Shown here: in pieces, positions 43,680 to 54,461 of the stretch
How the letters are laid out: each line of letters starts with the position of its first letter
Position numbering within the stretch: the stretch's first letter is position 1
Assembly (NCBI GenBank): GCA_032716605.1
Contig: CM064530.1
Location: 8,007,048-8,071,047 of the forward strand
From: Paralithodes platypus
Lineage: Eukaryota > Arthropoda > Malacostraca > Decapoda > Lithodidae
Length of the DNA stretch: 64,000 nt
Reading direction: 5' to 3'
Made by a program: the position numbers and the translations under genes
The notes under the pieces: model-generated
What the model was told of the DNA's origin: nothing
What the model saw: only the letters and a program-made list of their open reading frames with translations
Database searches by the model: none

Positions 43680-43880
43680 CAGTCGGCCTAATAAGTGATG
43701 TCTTGGTACCAATTATGTTTTGATCAATAATTGGTATCAGCAATATTTACCCACGATTTCTTCTTTTTGAGTGAGATGTTCCTACACTTACCCACCCTAT
43801 TCAACATCTGACAGACATTAATACAGCACAGAGCGAGGCAAACGTAATGACAGCTGAGGCATGACTTATTAGTGCCACCG
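43680..43880. mobile_element. Mariner-like TA MITE (family M)
   Basis: TA at 43678-43679 and 43881-43882; ends CAGTCGGCCTAATAAGTGAT and CATGACTTATTAGTGCCACCG. Confidence 0.8.
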
Positions 43881-43974
43881 TACATACATATACATACATA
43901 GTTACATCAGAGAAAAATGCCCTGGAATAACTTCACATTACGAGCGAACCTTTCACACTCACACCAGATTATTA

Positions 43975-44130
43975 AGTAACACCCCGTTCTTAACATTAAT
44001 CATCAATTACAGACCCCAATGTACTTTAATAAACTAATGAAAGCATATGGTCCTCCCGGGATTCCAACTCGGGACTATAGTCTATCAGACATAATCTGGT
44101 GTGGTAGTTTGAACAGCTGACCCGTTATGT
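43975..44130 (-). mobile_element. tRNA-derived SINE, family C
   Basis: Minus strand: B box damaged by one base (GAGTTGGAATCCC), then AGGACCATATGCTTTCATTA and GTACATTGGGGTCTGTAATT. A related copy lies around 52851-52945 with an intact GAGTTCGAATCTC. Confidence 0.6.
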
Positions 44131-44164
44131 GAGGATCGAGGGGAGAGGATTTTGATTTCCTGCT

Positions 44165-44356
44165 CTCCTCTCTCGCGCTCTCTCTATCTCTCTGACTCTC
44201 TCTCTCACTCCCTCCCTCCCTCCCTCCCTCCCTCCCACACACACACACTCCCTCCTTCCCTCACTCACTCACTCACCTTCCTTCCTTCACACTTCTTCCT
44301 TCCTTCCTTCCTTCCTTCCTTCCTTCCTTCCTTCCTTCCTTCCTTCCTTCCTTCCT
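44165..44356. repeat. CT / CCCT / CCTT microsatellite block
   Basis: Compound tract ending in about 60 bp of CCTT. Confidence 0.9.
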
Positions 44357-44485
44357 AATATATCAATGTTGAAATGTTCTGGTGGTTCTAGTCACACCAG
44401 CCCCGGAACCAGACATACTCCGACGTAATATTATTTGTTCGACCAATCACATCACACAAAAAACGACATGGAATCACCCGTTGAA

Positions 44486-44580
44486 TTAAGGGGGGATGGT
44501 TCACTTTTTGGAAGATTTTTGCGTGTATTCATTATTTTTCTAGTTTCCTCCCAAGACCTCCATCAAGTTTAAATAAAAGA
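44486..44580 (-). mobile_element. Kolobok-like TTAA MITE, one end
   Basis: TTAAGGGGGGATGGTTCAC then TTTCCTCCCAAGACCTCCAT; truncated. Confidence 0.55.
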
Positions 44581-44769
44581 ACATCCATTGTAGTTGGTTC
44601 AAAGAAAAATATATTCATAAATATGCTTCCAGAGAATATTAGAAATAGGTGAGGTCCCCAAGTATTCGTGAATGGGCTACAGACTATGGTGTCCGAGTGT
44701 ACTTTTAAAGAAATAGGCTATATTACCAAAACTGGGTCAATGAAATTGCTATACCTCATTTGACCTTTG

Positions 44770-44985
44770 TATATACAGTAGGTGGGGGCAGGAGGCTAGG
44801 AATCCTCCTCCCCTTATATAATAATTCTCCTACTCGACGAGACAGAGAAACAAGCGAGGGAACGTGAAAGTGTTCCCTGACCCTGAGAATAGGAATTTTA
44901 AATGTTTCTGTTCCGGCTCTGTCTCGTGTCGGCCACCCCCAGCAATAGGGTATGTGCCTGAGGATATACATACATACATATAGAT
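44770..44985 (+). mobile_element. Retroelement 3' end, family T
   Basis: GGGGGCAGGAGGCTAGGAAT to GCCTGAGGATATACATACAT. Confidence 0.65.
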
Positions 44986-45035
44986 GGAGCACGGGCGGTG
45001 TGGTTAGCTGTCGTACCTCCAACACACACAAACAC

Positions 45036-45316
45036 AGTCCGGTAGCGTAGTGGTAGCGCGCTCGACTCACAATCGAGAGGTCCAGGGTTCGGATTCTTGG
45101 CAGGGTAGAGACAATTTGGGGTTGTCTGCTTTCACATGATATCCTCTATTAACCTAGCAGAAAATATTGGAGGAGTTGTGACCTCGCTGCCCGGGTGTGT
45201 GTTGTGTGAAAAGGTCTCAGCCTTACCCAATGATCAGACAATACAAGATCTAAGCTCTCTTCTGGGAGGATGATGGCTGGCCAGAGATCAGCAAGGCCTT
45301 AAGATCGTAAGTGAAT
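45036..45316 (+). mobile_element. tRNA(Val)-like SINE, family D
   Basis: Head GGTAGCGTAGTGGTAGCGCG, anticodon-arm-like CTCGACTCACAATCGAG (CAC in the loop position), B box GGGTTCGGATTC. About 200 bp of body follow, ending at the CA tract 45318-45552. The acceptor stem does not close, so it is a SINE head, not a working tRNA. Confidence 0.75.
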
Positions 45317-45317
45317 T

Positions 45318-45424
45318 ACACACACACACACACACCCACACCCACACACACACACACCCTCACACACACACACACACACACCACACAGACACACCCACAC
45401 ACACACACACCCACACACCACAAA

Positions 45425-45480
<56 letters not shown>

Positions 45481-45495
45481 ACCCACCCCCCCCCC

Positions 45496-45550
<55 letters not shown>

Positions 45551-45552
45551 CA
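45318..45552. repeat. CA microsatellite with C run
   Basis: About 235 bp of CA with ACCC interruptions and a 10-C run near 45488; the tail of the SINE before it. Frames on both strands are artefacts. Confidence 0.95.
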
Positions 45553-45599
45553 AACTCTGTCTCTGCAGTCACCTTCCTCGATCGATTAACCCGTACAGT

Positions 45600-45764
45600 A
45601 CCAGGGACGTCCTTTTGATTACATTCTGGCAACTATTAGACGATTTTATTCAGCTTAGGAAGGACGTCTACCAATAAAAAGGCTACAGACTATCTCAAAT
45701 CATCCTTTCAGCTACCATATATCCTTCCTAAACTTAATAATATCGTCTAAATGTACAGTAAGGG
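45600..45764. mobile_element. piggyBac-like TTAA MITE, 165 bp
   Basis: TTAA at 45596-45599 and 45765-45768; ends CCCGTACAGTACCAGGGACG and ATGTACAGTAAGGG. Core CAGCTTAGGAAGGACGTC facing CCTTCCTAAACTTA. Confidence 0.75.
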
Positions 45765-45768
45765 TTAA

Positions 45769-46178
45769 CCCCTTGAGGATTATGACGCATTTGACTATTT
45801 TGACTATCATTTGACGATTTCATACTGATTAGGAAGGATCTGTGGGCATTATATTAGTAAAGACCTTCCTCTTCACTTCCATATACAGTAACCGTCCAGT
45901 TTATTCTGTCGTTCATTAGACGATTTTATACAGCTTAGAAAGGATCTGTGGGCATTGTATTAGTAAAGACCTTCCTCTTGACTTCCATATACCCGTCCAG
46001 TTTATTCTGTCGTTCATTAGACGATTTCATACAGATTAGGAAGGATCTGTGGGCATTATAATAGTAAAGACCATCTCAATTAACCCTCTGACTTCCATAC
46101 ACCCTTCCTAATCTGAATATAATCGTCTGAAAATAGCCATAACACAGAACATAAATGCGTAATCGGATCTTGAAATGG
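45769..46178. mobile_element. piggyBac-like TTAA MITE with internal tandem copies
   Basis: Begins CCCCTTGAGGATTATGACGC directly at the TTAA that ends the previous MITE; ends GGATCTTGAAATGG before TTAA 46179-46182. Inside, a block of about 100 bp with AGGATCTGTGGGCATT is repeated three times. Confidence 0.7.
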
Positions 46179-46321
46179 TTAATCTACTCGTATGTTTACT
46201 TACAGAGGTTAGTGGGTCAAGAATTGTTGTCTTAATTATAATTAATATACGTTATATTTGCATCGAACAATTCTGACACGCTAACGAAATATATTGAAAC
46301 ATTCCTTATATAGCGACATTT

Positions 46322-46722
46322 TATTTGTGTATGTGGATGAGGGAGACACAATGAAAACTGCCTGTGACGAGTGCCTCCCCCAGTGTTGAAAGAGTGACAG
46401 GGCCAAAATCAAGGAATGTTTGAGCCAAAATGTCTGGACATTCATAGTATTAGGGAAAGATGGATTCAGGGAGAGAGTTCCAGAGCTCAGTTGTTGAATA
46501 GTATCGTTTTACTCTTGGGTTGGAGAGTTGCACAGAGTAGGGGTAGGGTTGTGTTGCAAGACGGGTACTACGTACCCTACGTAGAGGAGGTGGTACCGTA
46601 TGCACTGAGAGAGAGAGCTCACTGATTATTGTAATTGCGATAAAATAGCGAGAGATGCAACATTGCGACAAAGAGAGTGATTGCAGAGAATCGGTGAGTG
46701 GACGTGAGTTAATGGGACATGC
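46322..46722 (-). mobile_element. LINE family J, 3' end, minus strand
   Basis: Minus-strand pieces RRVRSTRLATQPYPYSVQLS and TTELWNSLPESIFP; ends with GAGTGCCTCCCCCAGTGTTG. Confidence 0.75.
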
Positions 46723-46799
46723 CCCAGTAAGTGTTTTCCATTAATCACTGCTCACTGTTTCAATTGGTTTCACATTAATTAGTTGGTGTATTTGTATTA

Positions 46800-47428
46800 T
46801 CACAATCTGGTCCGATGTCTTGTGGATTATTATGATATTTTGGTTAATTATTATTGAGGATTTTACTTGTTTGGTTTTTCCATTTTCGAGCTATGTATTT
46901 TAATTTGCGTTTGTCCATCATGTGGGTTTAATACTGTATACTACCGGTACCTATCCAGAGTGAGGTTTGTCATCCTCTATCCAACCTTAGCCGTTTCTGT
47001 CTGTCTTTTGCTGTACTAGAGGGCTGGTCCTATCCAGAGTGAGGTTTGTCATCCTCTAAGAGGGCTGGTCCTATCCAGAGTGAGGTTTGTCATCCTCTAT
47101 CCAACCTTAGCCGTTTGTCTCTCTTTTGCTGTACTAGAGGGCTGGTCCTATCCAGAGTGAGGTTTGGCATCCTCTATCCAACCTTAGCCGTTTCTGTCTC
47201 TCTTTTGCTGTACTAGAGAGCTGGTCCTATCCAGAGTGAGGTTTGGCATCCTCTACCCAACCTTAGCCGTTTCTGTCTGTCTCTTTTACTGTCCTACTTT
47301 TCCTTCTGGGGGCAGGGGGGCTAGGAATCCTCCTCCCCTTGTAAAATTCACCTACTAGACGAGACAGAGTACGGGACAAGGAAACGCGAAAGTGGTCCGA
47401 ATTGGAACTTTAAATGTTGCTTCTGTTT
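46800..47428 (+). mobile_element. Retroelement 3' end, family T, with amplified segment
   Basis: Same order as 39905-40318, but the TATCCAGAGTGAGG block is tandemly amplified (starts 46952, 47031, 47072, 47149, 47228). It is cut off at AAATGTTGCTTCTG by the Q element that follows. Confidence 0.75.
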
Positions 47429-47431
47429 TAA

Positions 47432-47735
47432 AGTGAATAGACTATAGCAGAGAGGCTTCAGTCCTAACGTTATTCTTGACTTACAGTGTGCTGGCTTAAT
47501 AATCCAATAGGGTTGATATAGTCTATTCGCTGTAAGTAGGTGAGAAATCATGACCTCTATCCTTTGTAACTCAAAAAGGGCTAGAGCAAATTGGCTGTAA
47601 ATTTCCACATATATTCCTTGACCGTTGTTTCCCAAATGGTAGAAATATTAGCTAGATTACTGTAGTTGTCTTTGAGTTACAGATGTTAGAGGTCATGATT
47701 TCTCGTCTACTTACAGCGAATAGACTATAGCCTCT
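47432..47735. mobile_element. MITE family Q, both ends present
   Basis: Left AGTGAATAGACTATAGC and right GCGAATAGACTATAGCC, with an internal GTCTATTCGCTGTAAGTAGG; inverted copies of GAGAAATCATGACCTCT flank the core. Best copy for defining the family. Confidence 0.65.
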
Positions 47736-47907
47736 GCATTCCTATTGTAACTACTAACTAACTAATCCATGTATTGTCCTGGTATTCCTGCTGTTATGCT
47801 AATTTATACACAGTTATACATACATATACACATTGCATTTACATATACTGTACATCCACGCATACATTACATATCTTTTTACATATACACTAGCCAGACT
47901 AATTTGA

Positions 47908-48268
47908 TGGGAGGCAGACCGTTTGTTTTTTCTATTAATTCATTTATTCATATATGTTTTTAGTTTCCTCCCTAGACCTCCATCAAGCTTAGAAAACACC
48001 CCCTAGACCCCTCTTCAAGATAAATTTGTAAATTTTTCGGTAGAAAAATTTCCCGGCCGAAGGCCGGTTCCTCTTAAAATTGCAGGCTCGCTTTCGCTCG
48101 CCAGGAAATAATCGACACCTAAATGGCATGAAAGGTCTTAAAATTGACAACGAAATGGGGCGAAAGGTGTTAAAATCGCCAAACTAATGGGCCGAACGTC
48201 TTATAATCTCAAAACTAGTGGGGCTAAACATTAGGGAGAGGGGGTCCAGAAAAACGGTCTGCCTCCCC
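47908..48268 (-). mobile_element. Kolobok-like TTAA MITE, full length 361 bp
   Basis: Ends TGGGAGGCAGACCGTTT and AAACGGTCTGCCTCCCC; TTAA at 48269-48272, and TTGA (one change) at 47904-47907. Interior CCGGCCGAAGGCCGG and CGCTTTCGCTCGCCAGG. Confidence 0.8.
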
Positions 48269-48335
48269 TTAAGGCAGTTGATATTGTATTATTTTTACTT
48301 ATGTGTGATTAATAGTTATATGTTTGTCTTTCTAG

Positions 48336-48500
48336 GGTCTGTGACTGTAACTACATGTCTGTGTGCGTCGCTGGGATCCTGTGTACACCAATTAGGACTG
48401 TGTACTTCCTGGGAAGTCATGTGCACCCCATCTACATACGCACACCATCTTATTCAATTTTCAGTTGTCTAAATAAAATATGAATATTTGTAAACCCCAA
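48336..48500 (+). CDS. Candidate 3'-terminal exon, unidentified
   Basis: Acceptor with a pyrimidine tract (GTTTGTCTTTCTAG, ending at 48335). Open until TAA at 48470-48472 with AATAAA overlapping it, a compact terminal-exon layout. The frame reads SVTVTTCLCASLGSCVHQLG and ends STYAHHLIQFSVV; two bases precede the first whole codon. No domain recognised. It could belong to the same plus-strand transcript as the candidate exons at 39218 and 42936, but phases do not demand it. Confidence 0.3.
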
Positions 48501-48579
48501 AAGTGTTTCTTTATGCCATTAACTATGTCAGTGAATGTTTTACTGAACTAAATTAAATAGATAAATAAATATGCCTTAA

Positions 48580-48770
48580 CCCCTTCAGCACCAAGACGCC
48601 TTCTTACCTTTGTTTCTGGCTAAAACTATATGATTTTCTGCAGTTTAAGAAGGACCTATGCTGCTAAGACGGTTTATTGAGAACGTATTTACCCATTTGA
48701 GTCATAAGTAAAGAAAATCGTCTGAATGTAACCAGAATATGATAAAAATTACGTATTGGTGGTGAAGGGG
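48580..48770. mobile_element. piggyBac-like TTAA MITE, 191 bp
   Basis: TTAA at 48576-48579 and 48771-48774; ends CCCCTTCAGCACCAAGACGC and ATTGGTGGTGAAGGGG. Confidence 0.8.
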
Positions 48771-48867
48771 TTAATAAAACAATAATTAACTTGTGTAAAT
48801 ATTAATACACAATAACAAACACCATAATTAACTATATAAAACATTAAAATAAAATAATCCTTTATTT

Positions 48868-48990
48868 TACCAGTCATTAGACGATATTATTCAGTTTGGG
48901 AAGGATCGCTAGCAATTAAAGTGGTATTATCTATCTCAATTAACCTTCTAACTCTCCCAGAATCTTCCTAAACTTAATAAAACACACACT
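48868..48990. mobile_element. piggyBac-like MITE fragment
   Basis: ATTAGACGATATTATTCAGT, GGGAAGGATCGC and CTTCCTAAACTTAATAA core only. Confidence 0.55.
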
Positions 48991-49119
48991 AATTACAAGA
49001 TAAATGGCTAATATGCAAGGTGGAAAGATCGGGAGAAGTATGTAATAGTCACGATTCACATTATATATCAGAACAGCCCCCGCATGGCATCTTACTGTCC
49101 TAGAACACTTAATTTTTGT

Positions 49120-49330
49120 TATATGTGAGTGAGGGAGACAAAAGGCCAGAATTGCCTGTGGCGAGTGCCTCCCCTAGAGTTTAAAAGAGTGTCTGGGCCA
49201 AAATCAAGGAGACGTTCGAGCCACAATGCCTGGACACACAGCTTTAAGCAATTTAAGTCATAGGAAGAGGGAAAAACTTATTCTGGGAGAGAGTTCCAGA
49301 GCTCAGCTGTTGAATAGAAGAAAGATTGAG
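49120..49330 (-). mobile_element. LINE family J 3' end, minus strand
   Basis: TATATGTGAGTGAGGGAGAC to CCAGAGCTCAGCTGTTGAAT. Confidence 0.7.
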
Positions 49331-49585
49331 AATAGCCCTAGGACATCCCTCTGCGTGTCTTCCAACGTATACAGTATATTGATAATATATACTTGGTAAG
49401 TAAAGAAAGAGATACAAAAATAAATAAGAATAATACAAATAAAAGATAATAATTAAGAAAAGGGAATAAGAGGAACATACGATAGATATGAGATGGAATA
49501 AGAAGAAAAACATGTAGGCGCCATCTAGTGTATACACGGACAACTAGCATTTATGGCCTAATAGGTAACGCCCTTTTCAGAGAAA

Positions 49586-50348
49586 AGACGCCATTTTGGG
49601 GACAAAATAGCTCAATAGGCCACCTCCCGCCATCTAGAGGACCAAACAGAACTAAAAATGGCCAAAATCGTGTTAGTTCCCTCCTGGTACTCCCTGATCT
49701 TTTTCCCGCCAATGGACCCCTGGACCCCCTACCTGACCCCCTCCCTCCCCCCTCCCAGGACTACATTAGCACATCACCCCTTCTTATGATTTCCTGTTTG
49801 GGAGAGACTTTTACTCAAACCTAACCTCACGAAAATTAGGTCAAAATCTGGAATTTCTTACCCCCTGGTAATTTTCTGGCATAGTCCTGGGAGAGGGGAG
49901 GGGGGTGGTTAGGGAGTCCAGGGGGCAAAATTGGCGGGAACCTAAGTCAGCTCAGCAACTATAGCTTATGATCTGCTGTTGGAAAAAGACCTAAATGTTA
50001 GGTTAGGTTTGATGTAAAGTGAGGTTTGGTGAGCGAGACTGGCTCGATTTCGAACAGCACATCATAAGGGGGGGTTGCTGTGCTGTCATAGACCTGGGAG
50101 GGGGGTGGGTGGGGGCCCAGGGGGAAAAATGGCGGGAAAATTACTATCTCGCGAGGTTTAGTACCTTCTTTCTTTCTTCCCATCCGGCATTTTATTATCG
50201 CTCTCACGTCCTTACCTCTCCATTATTTATTTTAATTAGTTTACTTACATTATTTTCTTTCTTTAATCGTTTTTTCCACCATTTTGAGAAGATTTTTTGT
50301 CTCCAAAATGGCGCCCGATGTCGAGATATTGTCCCCAAAATGGCGTCT
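49586..50348. mobile_element. Fold-back element, 763 bp
   Basis: Ends AGACGCCATTTTGGGGACAA and TTGTCCCCAAAATGGCGTCT are exact complements. Further in, TCCCGCCAATGGACCCCTGG and CTCCCAGGACT face GACCTGGGAGGGG and GGGGGAAAAATGGCGGGA. Target duplication not evident. Internal frames are artefacts of the repeat. Confidence 0.7.
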
Positions 50349-50600
50349 GTTATGCCATTCCATACGTCTTAAAATCAGCTATATGATAACAAAAATGGTG
50401 CCGATATTTCTTGACTATAGTAGTATTTTGTGTAGCCTTGAGACCCACACAGGGCTGTCCTTGGGCAGTACGGTGTGAGGGGTTTGAAATTTGTTTTTAA
50501 GCATGGGGGGGAAAGAAAACCAATCCAAAATTGTTTCAAATAGATCTTTATTATGCCATTATCTGCATTTCATATGTAGCCTATATAACTTTGTATTATG

Positions 50601-50735
50601 TTTTTTACACCAACAACTTCACATCTAAACTCAATTAATGAAATCAACAAAGACATGTGGCACTCCGAGGACTCGAACCTAGGATACGCACATCGAAATT
50701 CCGCGCACTTTGCATTACGCTATCAAGACAGTTGA
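50601..50735 (-). mobile_element. tRNA-derived SINE, family A
   Basis: Intact B box on the minus strand (GGTTCGAGTCC), head ending CTGTCTTGATAGCG. Confidence 0.75.
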
Positions 50736-51019
50736 AGATGATATTATGCTGTCCCTTTGGTGTATTTCGTGTATCAATGTATGTGCGTATTATTGTTTTC
50801 ATGTATGTTTGTAGGTTTATAAGTCTTGTGTGTATGCATGTGTCATGTGTGCGTGTATGTATAGTATATATGTCTTAAAAATGTGTGTGTATGAATGGTA
50901 ATAAATAGATCAAACAAATAGATTATACGAAACAAAATTATAAAGTTCATCTTTATTAAAATATAAAATCAGTTGTACAAATACATGTATACAGTACATA
51001 TCACAGAACAAAGATATAA

Positions 51020-51165
51020 GACTGGCCATAAATAGATCATTTTATGCCGCTTAGGAAGAATCTATGGGCGTCAGGGGCTTTATTGAGATAGTGTATAACT
51101 GTATACCCATCTACTTTCTAGAGGTCCTTCCTAAGCTGAATAAAATCGTCAAAAGGTATAAATAA
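51020..51165. mobile_element. piggyBac-like MITE fragment
   Basis: GCCGCTTAGGAAGAATCTAT and AGGTCCTTCCTAAGCTGAAT in inverted order; terminal CCC/TTAA ends missing. Confidence 0.55.
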
Positions 51166-51175
51166 ACACTGCAGT

Positions 51176-51365
51176 AAAAGTAGGTAGGTGGGTGGGTAGG
51201 TAGGTAAGTAAGTAATTAGGTAGGTAGGTAGGTAAGTAAGTAGGTAGGTAGGTAGGTCAGTAAGTAGGTAGGTAGGTCAGTAAGTAGGTAGATAGGTCAG
51301 TAAGTAGGTAGATAGATAAGTAACTAGGTAGGTAAGTAGGTTGGTAAGTAAGTAGTTAAGTACGG
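51176..51365. repeat. GGTA tetranucleotide microsatellite
   Basis: TAGG/TAAG units over about 185 bp. Confidence 0.9.
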
Positions 51366-51371
51366 GTAGGT

Positions 51372-52000
51372 AGCCCTAACCTCTGCAACTCAAAAAAAGT
51401 GGCTTTAGTAAAGGGACTGTAAATTGCCACACCTATTCCCTATCTGACTCTTCCCAAATGGTAGATTTTTTTTTGTGAGAAGTTTAACCAGACCACTGAG
51501 CTCCCATAGGGCTGGCCCGAAGGATTAGAACGAAAGTAGAAGAATAAAGGAATAGAGAATTAAATCAAATTCAAGAAGAGAGGCATCTTTGAGGAAACGG
51601 GAAATACGGTAGAAGGAAAAGGAAGGAGAATCTTCGAAAATGTGAGATAAATCAGAATTGCCAAAATAAAGTGATCGGAGACGGGAATACCGGCGACAGT
51701 CAGTGAAAATGTGGCGAATTGTTGAACGCGTACCGCACACGGTGCACTGGGGTTGAGGGTCGTGAGGGAATGACATCAGGTAACCATGAGACAATCGCGC
51801 GTGACCAATCCGGAGACGGGACAAGATAACTTCAGAATAACGGGACGGTTGACATGAAGAAGGCCAAGAGCTGACTGTAGATTTAATACTGCTAAGTCCC
51901 AAATGGTAAAAATATCAGCTCGATTACTTTAGTCGTTTGGGAGTTGTACAGGTTAATGTTCAAGAGCTTTGGCATACCTATTTGGAGCAGGGTAACAGGA
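51372..52000. mobile_element. MITE family Q, split by a LINE insertion
   Basis: Left part 51372-51463 and right part 51897-52000 join at TCCCAAATGGTA, which is duplicated around the insertion. The joined order matches other Q copies. Confidence 0.65.
51464..51896 (-). mobile_element. I/Jockey-type LINE, 5'-truncated, with 12-bp TSD
   Basis: The minus-strand frame 51902-51525 reads WPSSCQPSRYSEVILSRLRI, GHARLSHGYLMS, QCTVCGTRSTIRHIFTDCRR: the region after the RNase H domain with its CxxC..H..C motif. A T run at 51466-51474 is the poly-A end. Flanking direct repeats TCCCAAATGGTA are at 51452-51463 and 51897-51908. Confidence 0.85.
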
Positions 52001-52094
52001 TAAAATAAACGCCACCATCAAACAAGGAAGGTGAAGACACGCAGACATTTCTGGCTATGTCATCAGTTCAGTCTAACCAAATATCGGCAAAAAA

Positions 52095-52190
52095 AAAATC
52101 ATGTTTTTGTGTTTTCCCCGTTCTTGCTGTCTTGAGTCGGCTACCCCCAAAATGGGGATTGGGCCTGAGCATATAGATAAGATAGATAGA
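52095..52190 (+). mobile_element. RTE LINE 3' tail scrap, plus strand
   Basis: CCGTTCTTGCTGTCTTGAGT through the GGGGATTGGGCCTGAGCATA tail and ATAGATAAGATAGATAG. Confidence 0.7.
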
Positions 52191-52307
52191 GAAATATCGG
52201 CAAGGAAGTGAATTTGATTATAGGACATAATGTGGTCTAAGGAAATTATTAACACCCCATCAATTACAAACCCCAATGTACTTGAATGTGCTAATGAATT
52301 AAAATGT

Positions 52308-52773
52308 CTATTCTATCTATCTATATGCTCAGGCCCAATCCCCATTTTGGGGGTAGCCGACTCAAGACAGAGCAAGAACAGGGAAAAAACAACATAAAAC
52401 AAAAAATAAACACAGATAAAAAACACAAACTCTCACACATCCAGGTCACCCAGGAGAAGACCCAGAGACCAGGGTTACCAAGGTCGCTCCAGCACTCCCC
52501 CGGCCCCTGACCACCCGGAGAGGTTCCGATCTCGGCAGGCAGACATGCAGCGGAGCCAAAGCCACAAGCCCTCCCACCACACTTCCAGGGACACCCTTCA
52601 TATTAATCGTCTCCCCGGGCCAGGCGCCTGATGGACTATTATCTAGTCCAACTTGCGCCCGACCCCTTACTCCAAATGACCACGTGTTCACTCAACTATT
52701 CACAAGCATTCTCCATTCACTCCTGTCCACCACCACTTCCCCTGCCTGATCTATAGTCATTCCTCTATCATCC
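52308..52773 (-). mobile_element. RTE LINE 3' end, second copy, minus strand
   Basis: Nearly identical to 37395-37855 in reverse: ATCTATAG-type tail, CCCCATTTTGGGGGTAGCC, then the last codons of the reverse transcriptase. Possible 6-bp duplication AAATGT at 52302-52307 and 52774-52779. Young copy. Confidence 0.8.
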
Positions 52774-52850
52774 AAATGTAAAACTTGCAAACTTAAACCC
52801 AAACTGGGACACAATATAAAGGCAAAACAACTAATCAAAATCTGTTATAA

Positions 52851-52945
52851 CAAAAGCATATGGTCCTCCCGAGATTCGAACTCAGGACACCACACCCAGA
52901 ACATAAGCATCTAATCCATTACACCACCAAAACAGATTCCAAAAG
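52851..52945 (-). mobile_element. tRNA-derived SINE head, family C
   Basis: Minus strand GGTGGTGTAATGGATTAG (A box) and GAGTTCGAATCTC (B box). Confidence 0.7.
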
Positions 52946-53743
52946 AATATCGGCAAGACTAGGGCAGCGAAGGAACGATTTCAATGGACAGAAATGTGGA
53001 AGAGCTATAGTCAACAAGGGGCAATCAAGGAATAGGTGGGAGACAAAGCTGAACGCCAGGAACAAATTAGAATGGAAAACTTTTAAAATAAACAAACCAA
53101 ACTGGGACAATACAAGATAAAAGCAAAACTGTCAATACCTAAATATTTAATTTAAAGTTCCCTTCCAATCAAATATGCTTATAATAAAATATAAAAGTTT
53201 AAAAATTCCCATAAAATAAGTAATTCGAACCAGATTTTATTTTATTTTATTTGGCTAAAAAACTGATGTGACTATCTGCTTATATTCATACTTATTCACA
53301 AACTCCCCTATCAACTTATTGAGTAATTATAATTTGATTTTATTAGGATGTAAAACTTGCAAAATAAACAAACCAAAACTTGCAAGATGAGCACAAACTA
53401 ATCAAAATCGCTATGTGGAAATCTGTCTATATACAGTATATACTCAGGCCCAATCCCCACTTTAATTATAATCTAAATAATGCTTAAAATAATCAGGAAT
53501 ATAGGCGTATAAAAAATAATATATTTGTACAAACAACTTCAAACAATATAGTCTCATTTCTGCAGGTTTATAACATAAGCCGATTGGGATCAGTTTAATA
53601 CCTATAACTTTGTATTTAAAAACTACATTCAATAATGCAACCATTAAAATTAATGCCAAAAAGAATCTACTAAATTGAGAAGTTCGTCCAATCATTAATA
53701 CTTTATAATGTAAAACTTTCAAAATATACAAACTAAAACTTGG

Positions 53744-53835
53744 AACTGTCTTCGTGGTGCAATGTATAAGGTGTTGATTTTCGGTGTGAGCATCCTGGGT
53801 TCGAATCCACGGACTGCCACATGTGTTTGTAAATT
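53744..53835 (+). mobile_element. tRNA-derived SINE head, family A-like
   Basis: GTCTTCGTGGTGCAATGTAT, B box GGGTTCGAATCC, then TGCCACATGTGTTTG. It cuts a family-R end at 53703-53743. Confidence 0.7.
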
Positions 53836-54461
53836 TCATAAATCGATTTTAAGAGTATAGTTGGTTGTTGGAAGGAACATAATAACAGTTAAAAGATGAA
53901 ACTTAGAAAAATAGCTATGTGGAAAACTGCTCAAGCAAAATAATTTATAAATAAAACAGGTTTTGAGCTATTGAAAATTCTAAAGGTAATTGAAATGAAT
54001 GTACTACTATAATTATGCACAACACTTAACCAGAGGCCATTACTGGTGTAAAATGAATTATGGAAAACTTTCAAAACAAACAAACCAATACTTAGACTAA
54101 TAGTAAAAAGACAAAAGACCTCATCAAAATCGCTATGTGGAAACACTAACAAAATAATAAAAGTCTTCAAGAAAGCGAGTTTATAACAAACTAAGACTAT
54201 GCGAAGTTTAATTTTAAGAACCATCATTGGAACCCATAAAAATCTAGGATTAATGGGCTCAACCAGGAATTACATCCAAAATTTAAAAAAGTCTACTTTA
54301 ATTTGACTAAAACGCATTTTGATTTAAAGCTATACAGATAGATGAACAATTTTTAGACATATTGAAGGCATAAAGATAATTAAAATTTTAATATTTAACA
54401 GCAACCTCACTTATTAAATGGCGAATAGATTTTAGACCTATATTTTTACATATACTGTAAT

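Larger units (their letters stand above)
52776..54145 (-). repeat. Clustered left ends of family R
   Basis: Ends at about 52776, 53349, 53703 and 54060, each reading AAAACTTGCAAAATAAAC, usually followed by CAAAATCGCTATGTGGAAA. Another left end is at about 54905. Between them is AT-rich sequence with no gene seen. Confidence 0.65.

Noticed and set aside
45036..45110. A functional tRNA-Val gene
   Set aside because: A and B boxes and an anticodon-like CAC are present, but no acceptor stem closes. A long body and CA tail follow, as in a SINE.
45299..45632. Several frames of 76-92 codons on both strands
   Set aside because: Products of the CA microsatellite (alternating T/H or C/V residues).
48218..48335. 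Coding sequence upstream of the candidate terminal exon
   Set aside because: The first part of that open frame is the end of a Kolobok-like MITE followed by an intron-like pyrimidine tract.
51176..51365. Regulatory repeat
   Set aside because: Plain GGTA microsatellite with no other signal.
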